Assembly: GCA_027459625.1 (NCBI GenBank)
Contig: DAIDHP010000003.1
Coordinates: forward strand, 62,001 to 126,000
Source of the DNA: Chthonomonadales bacterium
GTDB taxonomy: Bacteria > Armatimonadota > Chthonomonadetes > Chthonomonadales > CAJBBX01
Reading direction: 5' to 3'
Length of the DNA stretch: 64,000 bases
In this document: positions 8,551-17,069 of the stretch, in pieces
Numbering within the stretch: the first letter of the stretch is position 1
Layout of the letters: each line of letters begins with the position of its first letter
Translations under genes and position numbers: made by a program
The notes under the pieces: model-generated
What the model was told of the DNA's origin: nothing
Databases searched by the model: none
The model's input: the letters and a program-made list of their open reading frames with translations, nothing else

Positions 8551-9048
8551 ATGAAAACCATTACCTGTAACAAGACGCGGGAATACTTGGCGGGGTATCG
8601 TGAGGGATGGTTGGACCCCGGTCTCACGGAAAAGGTTCACACCCATCTGCAAGGATGTCAAAAATGCGAATTGGAACTCAAACGCGACAACTCACTTTCC
8701 CGGGCGATTGAGGCGATGCCGGAACGAAGCGTCGATCCTGTTACGTGGGAAGCCGTGTACGTTTCGAAAAAAGATTACGCGCGAGCAAATCAGTTTCACG
8801 GAAAGAGAAGATTGGCTTATGCATTCTCGGTATGTTGCGTTTTGTTCATACTTGGCGTTTTGTTTGGGCGTCTGGATGAATCGAGGCGAATTGTTTCGCA
8901 AAAAAACATAGCTCTGATCGGAACTGTGACTCCTGCGAACAACGGCATGAGATCTTACATGGGGGTGGATGCGGTTCTGTCCGCTGCGGATGTCACATCG
9001 GATCCTAACAGGGCGGTGATGTTATTATATGAATCCAAAAATCGATAA
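8551..9048 (+). CDS. Zinc-finger (ZAS) anti-sigma factor, single membrane span
   Basis: The N-terminal 40 residues carry the zinc-binding anti-sigma motif HX3CX2C (His32, Cys36, Cys39), with Cys6 upstream as the probable fourth ligand. One membrane span (about residues 88-108, AFSVCCVLFILGVLFG) separates the cytoplasmic sigma-binding domain from a short extracytoplasmic tail of about 55 residues. ZAS proteins sequester the cognate ECF factor at the membrane and release it on proteolysis or redox change. The gene follows the sigma gene by 16 bases, with AGAGGTGAAA before the ATG, and overlaps the next gene by 20 bases. Its inducing signal is unknown, but the RseB-like partner points to the envelope. 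Confidence 0.88.
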   Translation: MKTITCNKTREYLAGYREGWLDPGLTEKVHTHLQGCQKCELELKRDNSLSRAIEAMPERSVDPVTWEAVYVSKKDYARANQFHGKRRLAYAFSVCCVLFILGVLFGRLDESRRIVSQKNIALIGTVTPANNGMRSYMGVDAVLSAADVTSDPNRAVMLLYESKNR

Positions 9049-10078
9049 AAGACGGATATTAAAATGTATCCGGTTTATAAAATACATTGTCCTTGCTCAG
9101 ATAACGCTCTGTGTTGGTGTTTCAAACGCCCATGCGCAGAATGTCAGGGCGTTGTTAACCAAAGCGTTCGAGAGCCCCAAATACGCATTCGAAGGCACTC
9201 AATCCACAACGCTTTCCATGTCATCCGGGAATATAACCAGTCAGGTGACGGTCATTTGCGATGGGCATGGGGGCGAAAAGAGATTCTATCGAAATGGCGC
9301 CATGAAGGGGGTTGAAACGCTTCAGGTGGGAAAAATGATGTGGCGCAAGGCGGGTTCCGAGAGATGGATTGAGATGCCCATGGTGGATGATCGGACTCCG
9401 ATATCTGTAATGGTTCGGGACATACTCAACAACTACGAGTTGCAATTTAAGCCAGCCGTGAATATTGCGGGACGAAAAGCCATTCCAATTTGGATTGACG
9501 CCAAGCATCAGTATAATCCATCCCGACATATTTGGGTGGATCCTGCCATTGGCGTAATCCTGAAGGACGTTTTATACGCTCCCGACGGGGCGATGCGTTC
9601 CGTCTCGTACTTTACGAGGCTAAGGGTGTCTCGTCCCACCTCAATGAAATTCCAACCCCCTGGTGAGTTTGATCTGCCGACCCTATTCGGACCAGCGTCG
9701 TTCGTTCCACGTGATTCATCTCAAGCGGTGATGAACGAGACACAAATGAATATCTATTACCCGACCGTTATTCCCAACGGATACCACCCCGCAATGTACG
9801 GCGTGATGATAACCGGTAGCGGGAGAAAAATGCCCGTGGTTCGATACAGTGACGGATTAGGCGCTTTCACGATCTTTCAACGCGGAATGGGCGGAGGCTT
9901 TGGATACGGTCAGGGTTACGGACGAAGAATGCGTAATGGGGGAGGTCCGGGAACATGCGTTGGCAATACCGACAAACAGCACGCGATAGTAACCTACAAC
10001 GGAGTAAAGGCAAACTACATTTTAATTGGCGGCATATCGGAATCGGAATTGAAAAAAGTGGCGCTGTCTCTGCCATGA
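9029..10078 (+). CDS. Secreted RseB/MucB-like sigma-factor regulatory protein
   Basis: The 349-residue product begins with a basic n-region and signal peptide (FIKYIVLAQITLCVGV, cleavage near NAHA). Residues about 40-225 resemble the LolA-like N-terminal domain of MucB/RseB: a lipoprotein-carrier-type beta sheet with FEGTQSTTL, VICDGHGGEKRFYRNG and an IWVDPAIGVILKD strand. The C-terminal part has the family's GYHPAMYGV...VRYSDGLGAFTIFQRG pattern, interrupted by a Gly/Arg-rich insert. RseB proteins bind the periplasmic part of the anti-sigma factor and block its proteolysis. The ATG lies inside the anti-sigma gene, implying translational coupling. Assignment rests on pattern and context; the exact fold needs a profile search. 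Confidence 0.72.
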   Translation: MNPKIDKRRILKCIRFIKYIVLAQITLCVGVSNAHAQNVRALLTKAFESPKYAFEGTQSTTLSMSSGNITSQVTVICDGHGGEKRFYRNGAMKGVETLQVGKMMWRKAGSERWIEMPMVDDRTPISVMVRDILNNYELQFKPAVNIAGRKAIPIWIDAKHQYNPSRHIWVDPAIGVILKDVLYAPDGAMRSVSYFTRLRVSRPTSMKFQPPGEFDLPTLFGPASFVPRDSSQAVMNETQMNIYYPTVIPNGYHPAMYGVMITGSGRKMPVVRYSDGLGAFTIFQRGMGGGFGYGQGYGRRMRNGGGPGTCVGNTDKQHAIVTYNGVKANYILIGGISESELKKVALSLP

Positions 10079-10106
10079 TCTATCAGCGGTGAAATGAGGA
10101 TAGGAC

Positions 10107-10142
10107 AATGAACGCCGATCGTGAACCCGATCGGCGTTCATT
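10107..10142. terminator. Bidirectional intrinsic terminator
   Basis: AATGAACGCCGATC (10107-10120) and GATCGGCGTTCATT (10129-10142) form a perfect 14-bp stem with an 8-base loop. It lies between convergent genes (the RseB-like gene and the isomerase-like gene). Confidence 0.85.
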
Positions 10143-10151
10143 ACATCTACG

Positions 10152-11042
10152 CTACGGATTTGGGATATAATCTCCCCCCCTGCATCTCTTAAGATAGTTC
10201 AGCCCGTAAACTTGTCCGGTCATCTCCAATTCGCCTCGGTACACAGGGTCATGCCACCCTTCGATATCAATGCTTCCCTTGAAACCGCCCTGGCGCAATA
10301 TGGAGATGATATCCGTCCAATTGGAATCCCCGAACCCCGGTGTGCGATGGTAGGCGAATGTGTGCGAACCATACACGCCATGTTCTCGAACGACATCCCA
10401 CAACACGGTGGCGTCCTTGCCATGAACATGGAAAATCTTTTTTACCCACTTACGCAACTGCGGAATTGGGTCGATCAACTTCACCATCTGATGGCAAGGT
10501 TCCCATTCGAGTCCGATATTCTCCGCCGGGAGTTCGTTGAACATCATTTCCCAGCAGACCGGGGTTTGAGCGATGTTCCAATCTCCCGATTCCCATCTGC
10601 CATCCATATCGCAGTTTTCGAAAGCGATACGCACCCCTTTATCGGCGGCTTGCTTGGCGAGAGGTCCGAAAACCTCCTTATATCTTGGCATCGAACTGGG
10701 AATGGGTTGATTGACAACTCTGCCTGCGAACCCCGCGACGATATCGCACCCGAATAGCTCCGCCGCTTCGATTAATTGACTCCATCCCTCCCGGGCTATC
10801 CGCGCATTTTCATCGCTCTCGAGGGGGTTGCCGAATATCGCCAAAGAGCTAATGATCGCATCCGATCCATCCAACGCCTTGCGAACATCCTCCGCCATAT
10901 TTTTCAAATCAGCTCCGCCGAGCGTTTGCCAGAAAGTGATTGAGAAAGATTCAAAACCGTGAGGCAATATCTTTTTAATATATTCCGCTGGGTTTCCGTT
11001 ACCGCTTACAAGAGTTCCAATGCGTATTTTTTGTTGAAACAT
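10152..11042 (-). CDS. Sugar phosphate isomerase/epimerase-type TIM-barrel protein
   Basis: This 296-residue protein fits the xylose-isomerase-like/AP-endonuclease-2 family. Metal-ligand carboxylates and histidines recur at the strand ends: AFENCDMDG (Glu), GLEWEPCH (Glu/His), IFHVHGKDA (His) and GSIDIEGWHDP (Glu). These enzymes isomerise or epimerise sugars and keto-sugars in the cytoplasm, and no signal peptide is seen. The gene stands alone, between the bidirectional terminator and a divergent promoter region. Similar proteins often accompany Gfo/Idh/MocA oxidoreductases and DUF1080 hydrolases, all present elsewhere in this window. Substrate cannot be inferred. Confidence 0.82.
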   Translation of the reverse strand: MFQQKIRIGTLVSGNGNPAEYIKKILPHGFESFSITFWQTLGGADLKNMAEDVRKALDGSDAIISSLAIFGNPLESDENARIAREGWSQLIEAAELFGCDIVAGFAGRVVNQPIPSSMPRYKEVFGPLAKQAADKGVRIAFENCDMDGRWESGDWNIAQTPVCWEMMFNELPAENIGLEWEPCHQMVKLIDPIPQLRKWVKKIFHVHGKDATVLWDVVREHGVYGSHTFAYHRTPGFGDSNWTDIISILRQGGFKGSIDIEGWHDPVYRGELEMTGQVYGLNYLKRCRGGDYIPNP

Positions 11043-11153
11043 AGCTGATTGCCTTTAACGCTCGCCCGTATCCGCTTTTCAATTCAAAATGAGCATGAGT
11101 GAATTTACTCTATCGGATTGTGCGGGGACCGTCCTTTCGCATTTAATGATGGA

Positions 11154-12743
11154 TTATTGTATGGGAGTCCCTGTATCGCCCGTGGAGGGCGGTATGGTAG
11201 TGGTGGGTGGCGGCGGCGGTTCCGATACTGTTACCGTTACCGTTTGCGTCCGTATGATTCCTCTGTTGTCAATGGCGGACAAAGTGTATGTGGTTGTTTG
11301 TGCCGGTGTTAATGATAACTGACCTTTGACCGGAAGATTGGAACCGATGTTATTATCAATATCAACTGACATCGCGTTATCCACTGACCATGAGAGGGTG
11401 GTTTTTTGATTGGTGTATATCGAATCAGGCTTAGCCTTGAAATAAGAGATGGTGGCAAGCGATTCATTCGGCGGCACCACGGTCACCGTTAATTGTCTTG
11501 TGATGACATTGCCCGCTCCATCCTTGGCGGTGAGAATGTATGTGGTGGTGGAATCCGGTTTGACTTCCTGACTGAGATACTGTCGCGGATCGCCGGACTG
11601 ATTGAGCGGATTGAGAATGATGCTGATGGCGTTTATTACATCCCAAGACAAAGTGACGCTATCGCCGGGATGAATGCGGGTTTGAGAAGCGGTGAAAGAG
11701 CGTATGCGAGCCTTTGGCGGTATTGGCGCTGGTTGTATGTTGATCGGCAGATCACGGGTTATATCTCTTCCGCCACTGGGGATGTGTAAAGTGTAAATGG
11801 TTAACCCGGGTTGAGGTGCGGTGACCTGAACGCTTCCGACGGAGGATTTCACGGGGATATTTCCAGGCGTAATATATGCGTCCGGTCCGAAGTTCATGCC
11901 CGCCCAGGACAAAAGGATCGTGGAGCCGGCTACGGGTTTCATATTATCCGCTGTGAACGAAGATATCTCCGCCGGGTGAGGATGAAATAACGCCCAACCT
12001 AAAACCCCTATAACGATGATGGAGAGCATTAACGCTGTGAGAGTGGATAAAAACGGACGTCTCTCCAACTGACCATGGACGCTGGCGGATACATAGGAAT
12101 CCTGAGAGGAACGCGCGGTGACTGTAAAACCGATCAATCTGCCGGATCCTACAAACGGACGAGCGACGGGCTCAATCAGCAGGGGAATGGTTTCGATATG
12201 TCCCGACTTAAGAGTGATGCGATCCCTGTCAAATTCGTAAGCGCAATCATCATCCGGGTCTGATGCGTATAAATCAAGTGTCTCTTCATGGTTTCCCAAA
12301 TTCGATACGGAGATATCGTAGACGTTTGCATGATGAATAAAGGTGGATATCGCTCGTTTCGGATTAATATCCATCATAAGGGAACTAAAGGGTTTGATGG
12401 AGAGAACCGCTTGCTGGATACCGAATTCGCCTGATTCCATGCTGCGCACTCGCACTACAAACGGATAGGTGCCAGCATAGGATTCGCAAGCCCGTGCGAT
12501 TTTAATCATAACGCGAGCGGTTTGTTGCTGTCCCGCAGCAATGGTGAATGATGGTACGGGAATTGCGTACCATTCTATATCGATCCCTTCGATTTCTATG
12601 AAGAGATGATCATCATTTTCCTGTTGGTTTGTTATTGTAACTGATAACTGAGCCGTTGTGCCCGGCTCAACAACGATTTCCGCAGCAGAGATATCAACCT
12701 GAATCACAGGAGAATCCTCCGGATATTTTGAACGAACACGCAT
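11154..12743 (-). CDS. Membrane-anchored multi-Ig-like domain protein of unknown function
   Basis: 529 residues without an N-terminal signal peptide. Residues about 15-225 hold two beta-rich NEW3/CARDB-like modules (TTAQLSVTITNQQENDD, VSNLGNHEETLDLYAS). A single hydrophobic span (LTALMLSIIVIGVLGWALF) lies near residues 233-252. After it come three repeated Ig-like units, each with an ISSFTA/IRSFTA/ISYFKA opening, a TLSW core and a TTTYTL(S/T)A strand. A Pro/Thr-rich tail (PPPPPTTTIPPS) ends the protein. The repeats suggest an adhesion or scaffolding role with the C-terminal half outside the cell. Topology is unusual because both halves are beta modules. Function unknown. Confidence 0.7.
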   Translation of the reverse strand: MRVRSKYPEDSPVIQVDISAAEIVVEPGTTAQLSVTITNQQENDDHLFIEIEGIDIEWYAIPVPSFTIAAGQQQTARVMIKIARACESYAGTYPFVVRVRSMESGEFGIQQAVLSIKPFSSLMMDINPKRAISTFIHHANVYDISVSNLGNHEETLDLYASDPDDDCAYEFDRDRITLKSGHIETIPLLIEPVARPFVGSGRLIGFTVTARSSQDSYVSASVHGQLERRPFLSTLTALMLSIIVIGVLGWALFHPHPAEISSFTADNMKPVAGSTILLSWAGMNFGPDAYITPGNIPVKSSVGSVQVTAPQPGLTIYTLHIPSGGRDITRDLPINIQPAPIPPKARIRSFTASQTRIHPGDSVTLSWDVINAISIILNPLNQSGDPRQYLSQEVKPDSTTTYILTAKDGAGNVITRQLTVTVVPPNESLATISYFKAKPDSIYTNQKTTLSWSVDNAMSVDIDNNIGSNLPVKGQLSLTPAQTTTYTLSAIDNRGIIRTQTVTVTVSEPPPPPTTTIPPSTGDTGTPIQ

Positions 12744-12768
12744 GAATTATATGCGAGAGATCAATCGT

Positions 12769-12797
12769 TTGTCAATCTGAAACCTGTAATGGATAAT
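12769..12797 (+). promoter_or_regulatory. Strong sigma-70 promoter candidate for the APH-fold gene
   Basis: TTGTCA (12769-12774) and GATAAT (12792-12797) have a 17-base spacer. The predicted transcription start is about 12803-12805. The purine-rich AAGGAG at 12798-12803 would then lie upstream of the RNA and could not serve as a ribosome-binding site for the GTG at 12805. Confidence 0.6.
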
Positions 12798-12924
12798 AAG
12801 GAGAGTGAATTCTGTCTTTATACGAACAAAAAGTGGGTTTGTGTTTCATGGATTTGGCAGCGACAGGATTTGTAACGCTGCAACTTTTTACTTGGCAATT
12901 TATCTGGCTGGACGGGTGGAGGCG

Positions 12925-13866
12925 ATGGACGAGGATCAAATACGCGCCTTTGTGGAATACGCCTTGGGATTGACGGTTTCCCCCTCACGGATTATTCGGC
13001 TGAGTGGCAAGCAGGGACTGGATGTTTGTCGTATCGAGTGCGGTGAGCGAGGCAAATATATATTCAAATGCGTTACGGAAGCCGGGAAACTGGAGTTGCG
13101 TCTCACAGCGTATTTGAGTGAAATCGCGCCATTTTGTATCTGTCCGGTTATCCGTTACGAGGAGGATGAGAAACGCCATCTCTACTGGATATTGGAAGGG
13201 GATGCCGGGGAGGATCGTTTGTTGAACCATCCCACCCTTGAAAATTTCCTCAAGGTCGCCACTAAATTGGCTAAATTGCAAATTGAGGCGATGGATCACG
13301 TTCAGGGTTTGCAGGATTTGGGCATGCAAGTGATGATGGCTAAAGAGTGGGAGATTATGGGTCTGCATCTCATACAGATACTCGATATGGTGTCTGATCC
13401 ACTGATTGCAAAGTTTCGAGGTGACTTGGAGCGCTTATTATGGAATGTGGATGAGATTGCCAGGGATGCGTGTAGCATACCATGCAGTCTCATTCATGGC
13501 GATCTGCACGCCGGCAATATCGCTTGCAATCCGAGAGGAGACAACGTCAATTTTCTCGATTGGGGATCCGCCTATCTCGCTCCCATACTATTGGGAATCG
13601 AGGAACTTCTTCTGCCTTCAACTCATTATCTTCGAGATCGTGAAATGATGGAGCGAGTGAGGAATTCCTATCTCAATCAGTTTCAACCTCTGCTTGGCAA
13701 AATGTCGTTCTGGGGAAAGTCAGTGGCAGCATGTTGCGCCTTGGTGAATATGCACATGACACTTGAAGCCCTCAGGAATTATTCAATTGGTCAAATGGAT
13801 GTTTACGCCACCGCCCGACAAATGAGTCTGCTTGTCCAATCCATGAGACACTGGGACTGCATGTAA
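12925..13866 (+). CDS. APH/choline-kinase-fold phosphotransferase
   Basis: The kinase core starts right after ATG 12925 (313 residues): an N-lobe with LSGKQGLDVCRIECGERGKYIFK, the catalytic loop HGDLHAGN at about residue 191 and the metal-binding NFLDWGSA some 15 residues later. This places it in the aminoglycoside/homoserine/choline kinase superfamily. Substrate is unknown, and resistance should not be assumed. An in-frame GTG at 12805 would add 40 residues, but the predicted promoter starts transcription there. GGAGG at 12918-12922 lies just before the ATG, with a tight spacing of 2. Either start is possible; a leaderless GTG mRNA is the alternative. Confidence 0.82.
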   Translation: MDEDQIRAFVEYALGLTVSPSRIIRLSGKQGLDVCRIECGERGKYIFKCVTEAGKLELRLTAYLSEIAPFCICPVIRYEEDEKRHLYWILEGDAGEDRLLNHPTLENFLKVATKLAKLQIEAMDHVQGLQDLGMQVMMAKEWEIMGLHLIQILDMVSDPLIAKFRGDLERLLWNVDEIARDACSIPCSLIHGDLHAGNIACNPRGDNVNFLDWGSAYLAPILLGIEELLLPSTHYLRDREMMERVRNSYLNQFQPLLGKMSFWGKSVAACCALVNMHMTLEALRNYSIGQMDVYATARQMSLLVQSMRHWDCM

Positions 13867-14061
13867 GCAACGAATTATCGTGAGTTTAGGGTTTAGTGCC
13901 CGGTCAAAGATCATTGGTCTTAAGACGGCGAATTTAAAATTGCAACAAGATGCTAAAGTATTTCCGCGAATATTTCGGTAAAATGAAATACGGGCGATAT
14001 CATCGCCGCAGGTTTCATCAGAGCTACTTGATCCTATTTTTGGGTGGAAAGACGGATAAAA

Positions 14062-15303
14062 ATGTTTGAAGATCGCGTACGGACGAGAACACTTTCCAAC
14101 GGAGTGCGAGTTATATCGGAACAGGTCGGGTATGTGGATTCCATCTCTGTTGGCATATGGGTGAAGGTGGGATCCCGTGATGAACAAAAACAATATCAAG
14201 GTATCTCCCATTTTATTGAGCACATGATGTTCAAGGGAACGGAGCGAAGAGATGCGAAAACCATTGCGGATGAAATCGAATCTCGTGGCGGCAACCTGAA
14301 CGCCTTCACGGATAAGGAGTACACCTGCTACTACGCGAAAGCGCTTGCGGAGCATGCGGATATTGTGGTGGACGTGCTCTCCGATATGATCCTTCATTCG
14401 AAGCATGACTCCGAGGAACTGGCGCGGGAGAGGAACGTGGTGCTGGAGGAGATCAAGCGTTACAAGGATACTCCCGATGATACGGTTCATGATCTTTTCG
14501 CTCAAACCATTTGGGCTGGGCATCCGTTGGGGCGGTCTGTAATTGGTTTGGATAAAACCGTGCGAGGGTTGGAACGCGAGCACCTTATGGAGTATATCCG
14601 AAACAATTACACACCGGATAGAACTGTGCTTTCTGTTGCTGGGAATGTGGAATTCGACAAGGTTGTCGAGCTTGCGGAAACACACCTGGGGGAGATGAAG
14701 GGTAGTTCAAGTCGAAAGTATGGCAAGAACCCGCAATATACCCGAAAGAACAAGTTGCAGCGAAAAAGCACGGAACAGGTGCATTTTTGTCTTGGATGCC
14801 AGGGTTTCAAGGAAACGGATGAGACTCGTTATCCCCTTGTGATATTGGACACTGTGTTGGGTGGCAATATGAGTTCCAGACTTTTTCAGGAAATTAGAGA
14901 GAAACGTGGTTTGGCTTACGCGATTGGATCGTATGGAGTATCCTACGGAGACGGCGGGTTGTTCACCGTTTATGGAGGCACGAGCCCGGATACTTTCGAT
15001 CAAGTTGTGGAGTTAACACGTCTGGAACTGAATAAAGTTAGAAAAGAGGGATTGACTGAACAAGAGATCACCAAGGCGAAGACTCAAATCAAGGGAGCGA
15101 TGACCCTCGGGATGGAGAACATGAGTTCCCGAATGATGAGAATGGGGAAATCCATGCTCTATTATGATCGCTTTGTGAGTTTGAACGAGATACTTGGAAA
15201 GATTCAAGCTGTGACATCCAAGGATATCATAATGACCGCCGAGAATTTATTTAATGAAGAGAATATGACACTGGCGGCGATCGGTCCATTTAAATCGATT
15301 TGA
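14062..15303 (+). CDS. M16-family (insulinase-like) zinc peptidase
   Basis: The protein (413 residues from ATG 14062) has the inverted zinc motif HXXEH as HFIEH at residues 50-54. The downstream glutamate region ELARERNVVLEEIKRYKD supplies the third zinc ligand. The C-terminal homologous domain includes REKRGLAYAIGSYGVSYGDGGLFTVYGGTSPD, the R/Y-containing substrate-binding segment of processing-peptidase-like M16B enzymes. No signal peptide is seen. An in-frame GTG at 14044 exists, but the homologous region begins at MFEDRVRTRTLSNGVRV. Such peptidases degrade peptides, often as dimers; the single-copy form next to housekeeping genes resembles YmxG/PqqL types. Its stop overlaps an unused in-frame extension of the following gene. 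Confidence 0.92.
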   Translation: MFEDRVRTRTLSNGVRVISEQVGYVDSISVGIWVKVGSRDEQKQYQGISHFIEHMMFKGTERRDAKTIADEIESRGGNLNAFTDKEYTCYYAKALAEHADIVVDVLSDMILHSKHDSEELARERNVVLEEIKRYKDTPDDTVHDLFAQTIWAGHPLGRSVIGLDKTVRGLEREHLMEYIRNNYTPDRTVLSVAGNVEFDKVVELAETHLGEMKGSSSRKYGKNPQYTRKNKLQRKSTEQVHFCLGCQGFKETDETRYPLVILDTVLGGNMSSRLFQEIREKRGLAYAIGSYGVSYGDGGLFTVYGGTSPDTFDQVVELTRLELNKVRKEGLTEQEITKAKTQIKGAMTLGMENMSSRMMRMGKSMLYYDRFVSLNEILGKIQAVTSKDIIMTAENLFNEENMTLAAIGPFKSI

Positions 15304-15338
15304 CCCAAAAGATATACACATCCATCAGGAGGATTTTT

Positions 15339-16118
15339 ATGCACTTTCGTATCAGTAACCGTACAAAACAGCTGGGTAAAGTCTCGGCAATCGGTCTGTT
15401 CACTTTCGCAATCGGAGTCATTATGTTCACTCCAGCCGCATGCGCTCAGGAGCGTGTAAATCCTGCACAACCGGTTGTGACTACGGGATTATCGGGAATG
15501 CCAAACGGCGCCATTCCTCTATTCACAGGCAAAGAGTCGGATTTGCAAGAATATTGGACCGCCCGCGATCCCAGCAAACCCGCTCCTTGGCCAGTGTCGA
15601 ATGGAGTGATGACGTCCGCGCAAACCGACATCATCACAAAGCAAAAATTCACGGATTTTCAGTTGCATTTGGAGTTCAGAGAGCCTTACATGCCGAATGC
15701 GCAAGGTCAGGCGAGAGGCAATAGTGGAGTGGGACTGCAGGGACGCTATGAAATCCAGGTGCTGGATTCCTACGGGCTCGCCAGCCCCGGCTCCGGCGAT
15801 TGCGGAGCGGTGTACGGCGAGCATGCCCCATTGCTCATCGCTTACAAACCGCCGCGTGCATGGCAAACTTATGATATCATGTTCCGAGCGCCCAGATTTG
15901 ACGCTTCCGGCAAGATGATCGAGAAGGCGCACGTCACGGTGTTGTTGAATGGAGTTTGCATTCAAAACAATCAGTCGATCAACGGAGCCACCGGCTTACA
16001 GTTGGATGAAAACTACGATCAACCCGGGCCGTTGTTGCTGCAGTATCATAACAACTCGGTTGAATATCGTAACGTTTGGATTCTGCCTTTGCCTCTGCAA
16101 GGCGCGAATCACTATTGA
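15339..16118 (+). CDS. Secreted DUF1080 (3-keto-glycoside hydrolase-like) protein
   Basis: I start at ATG 15339 because CAGGAGG sits 7 bases upstream; an in-frame ATG at 15300 has no such site. The 259-residue product has a signal peptide ending at CAQE, then a concanavalin-like DUF1080 domain. Visible features are GAIPLFTGKESDLQEYW, a FTDFQLHLEFREP strand and the family's NSGVGLQGRYEIQVLDSYG. Further on come SGDCGAVYGEHAPL and the ending GPLLLQYHNNSVEYRNVWILPL. Members of this family hydrolyse 3-keto-glycosides formed by Gfo/Idh/MocA-type dehydrogenases, three of which are in this window. Transcription ends at the hairpin at 16144. Confidence 0.92.
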   Translation: MHFRISNRTKQLGKVSAIGLFTFAIGVIMFTPAACAQERVNPAQPVVTTGLSGMPNGAIPLFTGKESDLQEYWTARDPSKPAPWPVSNGVMTSAQTDIITKQKFTDFQLHLEFREPYMPNAQGQARGNSGVGLQGRYEIQVLDSYGLASPGSGDCGAVYGEHAPLLIAYKPPRAWQTYDIMFRAPRFDASGKMIEKAHVTVLLNGVCIQNNQSINGATGLQLDENYDQPGPLLLQYHNNSVEYRNVWILPLPLQGANHY

Positions 16119-16143
16119 TATTGTTTGTTAGATATCACAATTT

Positions 16144-16175
16144 AAGCCGATCCTCATCTTGAGGATCGGCTTTTT
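16144..16175 (+). terminator. Intrinsic terminator after the DUF1080 gene
   Basis: AAGCCGATCCTCA (16144-16156), loop TCT, TGAGGATCGGCTT (16160-16172) and a run of five T in total make a textbook rho-independent terminator. Confidence 0.9.
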
Positions 16176-16402
16176 GCTTGATCATGACAGTTTTCAAGGC
16201 GTAGTTGCTGTTTCCCGAACCAGTATATTGATTTCTATCTTCGAATGATGAATCCATGCGAAACGTGACTTGACTGGATGCATGCGTTATTCCTTGAAAA
16301 ATCTCGGAAAAAATATTTTCCGCATATTATGGGATAAATGTATATACTATATGGCGTATAAAATAGGGTATATATATTTCTGTAGTATCAAGGAGGTTTC
16401 TC

Positions 16403-16879
16403 ATGATCGCCACACCTTGTCATTCCTTTGTAAGCGAGCGCAGATATTATCGTGTTTCCGGTGTCGTTTGGTTTGCAATTTGCATTGTGTTATTAGGAGC
16501 ACTCTTGTGGGGCATTGGGCAATCGTTTTCCATATCCGCCTCTTCAGACAACCTAACTCGTTTGCCCTCAAACGCATCAACGGTTCATCCTTCTATTGAA
16601 TTTATTTCCGTGAATGGTTATCGGAGGGATGGTTTCTTTGAGTTCAGCGGAGTTTGCAGAAATGTTTCAAATAGCACATTTACAACTGTCGCAGTGTATG
16701 TGGAGTTGATAGATTCAAAGGGATATCTCCGGGATGTGGATTTGCAACCGATATACATCAATCCATTGCTTAGAAATGGCGAGTCGCCTTTTAAGGTGAT
16801 TATGCCGTATATTTCCGGGATTAGTGGATACAGGGTGTTCGTGTGCGGCTTGAATGGAAAATCGATTCCTTCCCGGTGA
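16403..16879 (+). CDS. Small membrane-anchored FxLYD-like domain protein
   Basis: A strong AAGGAGG lies 7 bases before the ATG. The 158-residue protein has one N-terminal membrane span (VVWFAICIVLLGALLWGIG, residues about 21-39), then a single extracytoplasmic beta domain. Its core FFEFSGVCRNVSNSTFTTVAVYVELIDSKGYL fits the FxLYD pattern (F.f.G.v.N.s......v.v.l.D..G). FxLYD domains occur in secreted or anchored proteins of unknown role. The gene stands alone between a terminator and tyrS. Confidence 0.7.
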   Translation: MIATPCHSFVSERRYYRVSGVVWFAICIVLLGALLWGIGQSFSISASSDNLTRLPSNASTVHPSIEFISVNGYRRDGFFEFSGVCRNVSNSTFTTVAVYVELIDSKGYLRDVDLQPIYINPLLRNGESPFKVIMPYISGISGYRVFVCGLNGKSIPSR

Positions 16880-17069
16880 TATCACACTTCCAGGGTATGC
16901 CTATTGCATGTCGCATTGCTGAAAGCTTCCTTGTGGAATAGCCTGCAATAGACACGGTTTTTCAAGCATCCCGCCCCTCCCTGTATGTTTTGCGTGCTAT
17001 ACTTATGAGGAATATTGTACGATCAATCATGAAATGCAATAAAATCGAGGATAAGGAAGGGCTGGGGAT

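Noticed and set aside
13783-14685. A 300-codon open frame on the minus strand
   Set aside because: It lies across the ends of the APH-fold and M16 peptidase genes, has no ribosome site or known motif, and the plus-strand frames have unmistakable family motifs.
16880-17069. A T-box leader before tyrS
   Set aside because: No T-box core sequence or terminator/antiterminator pair is visible; only a short 7-bp inverted repeat.
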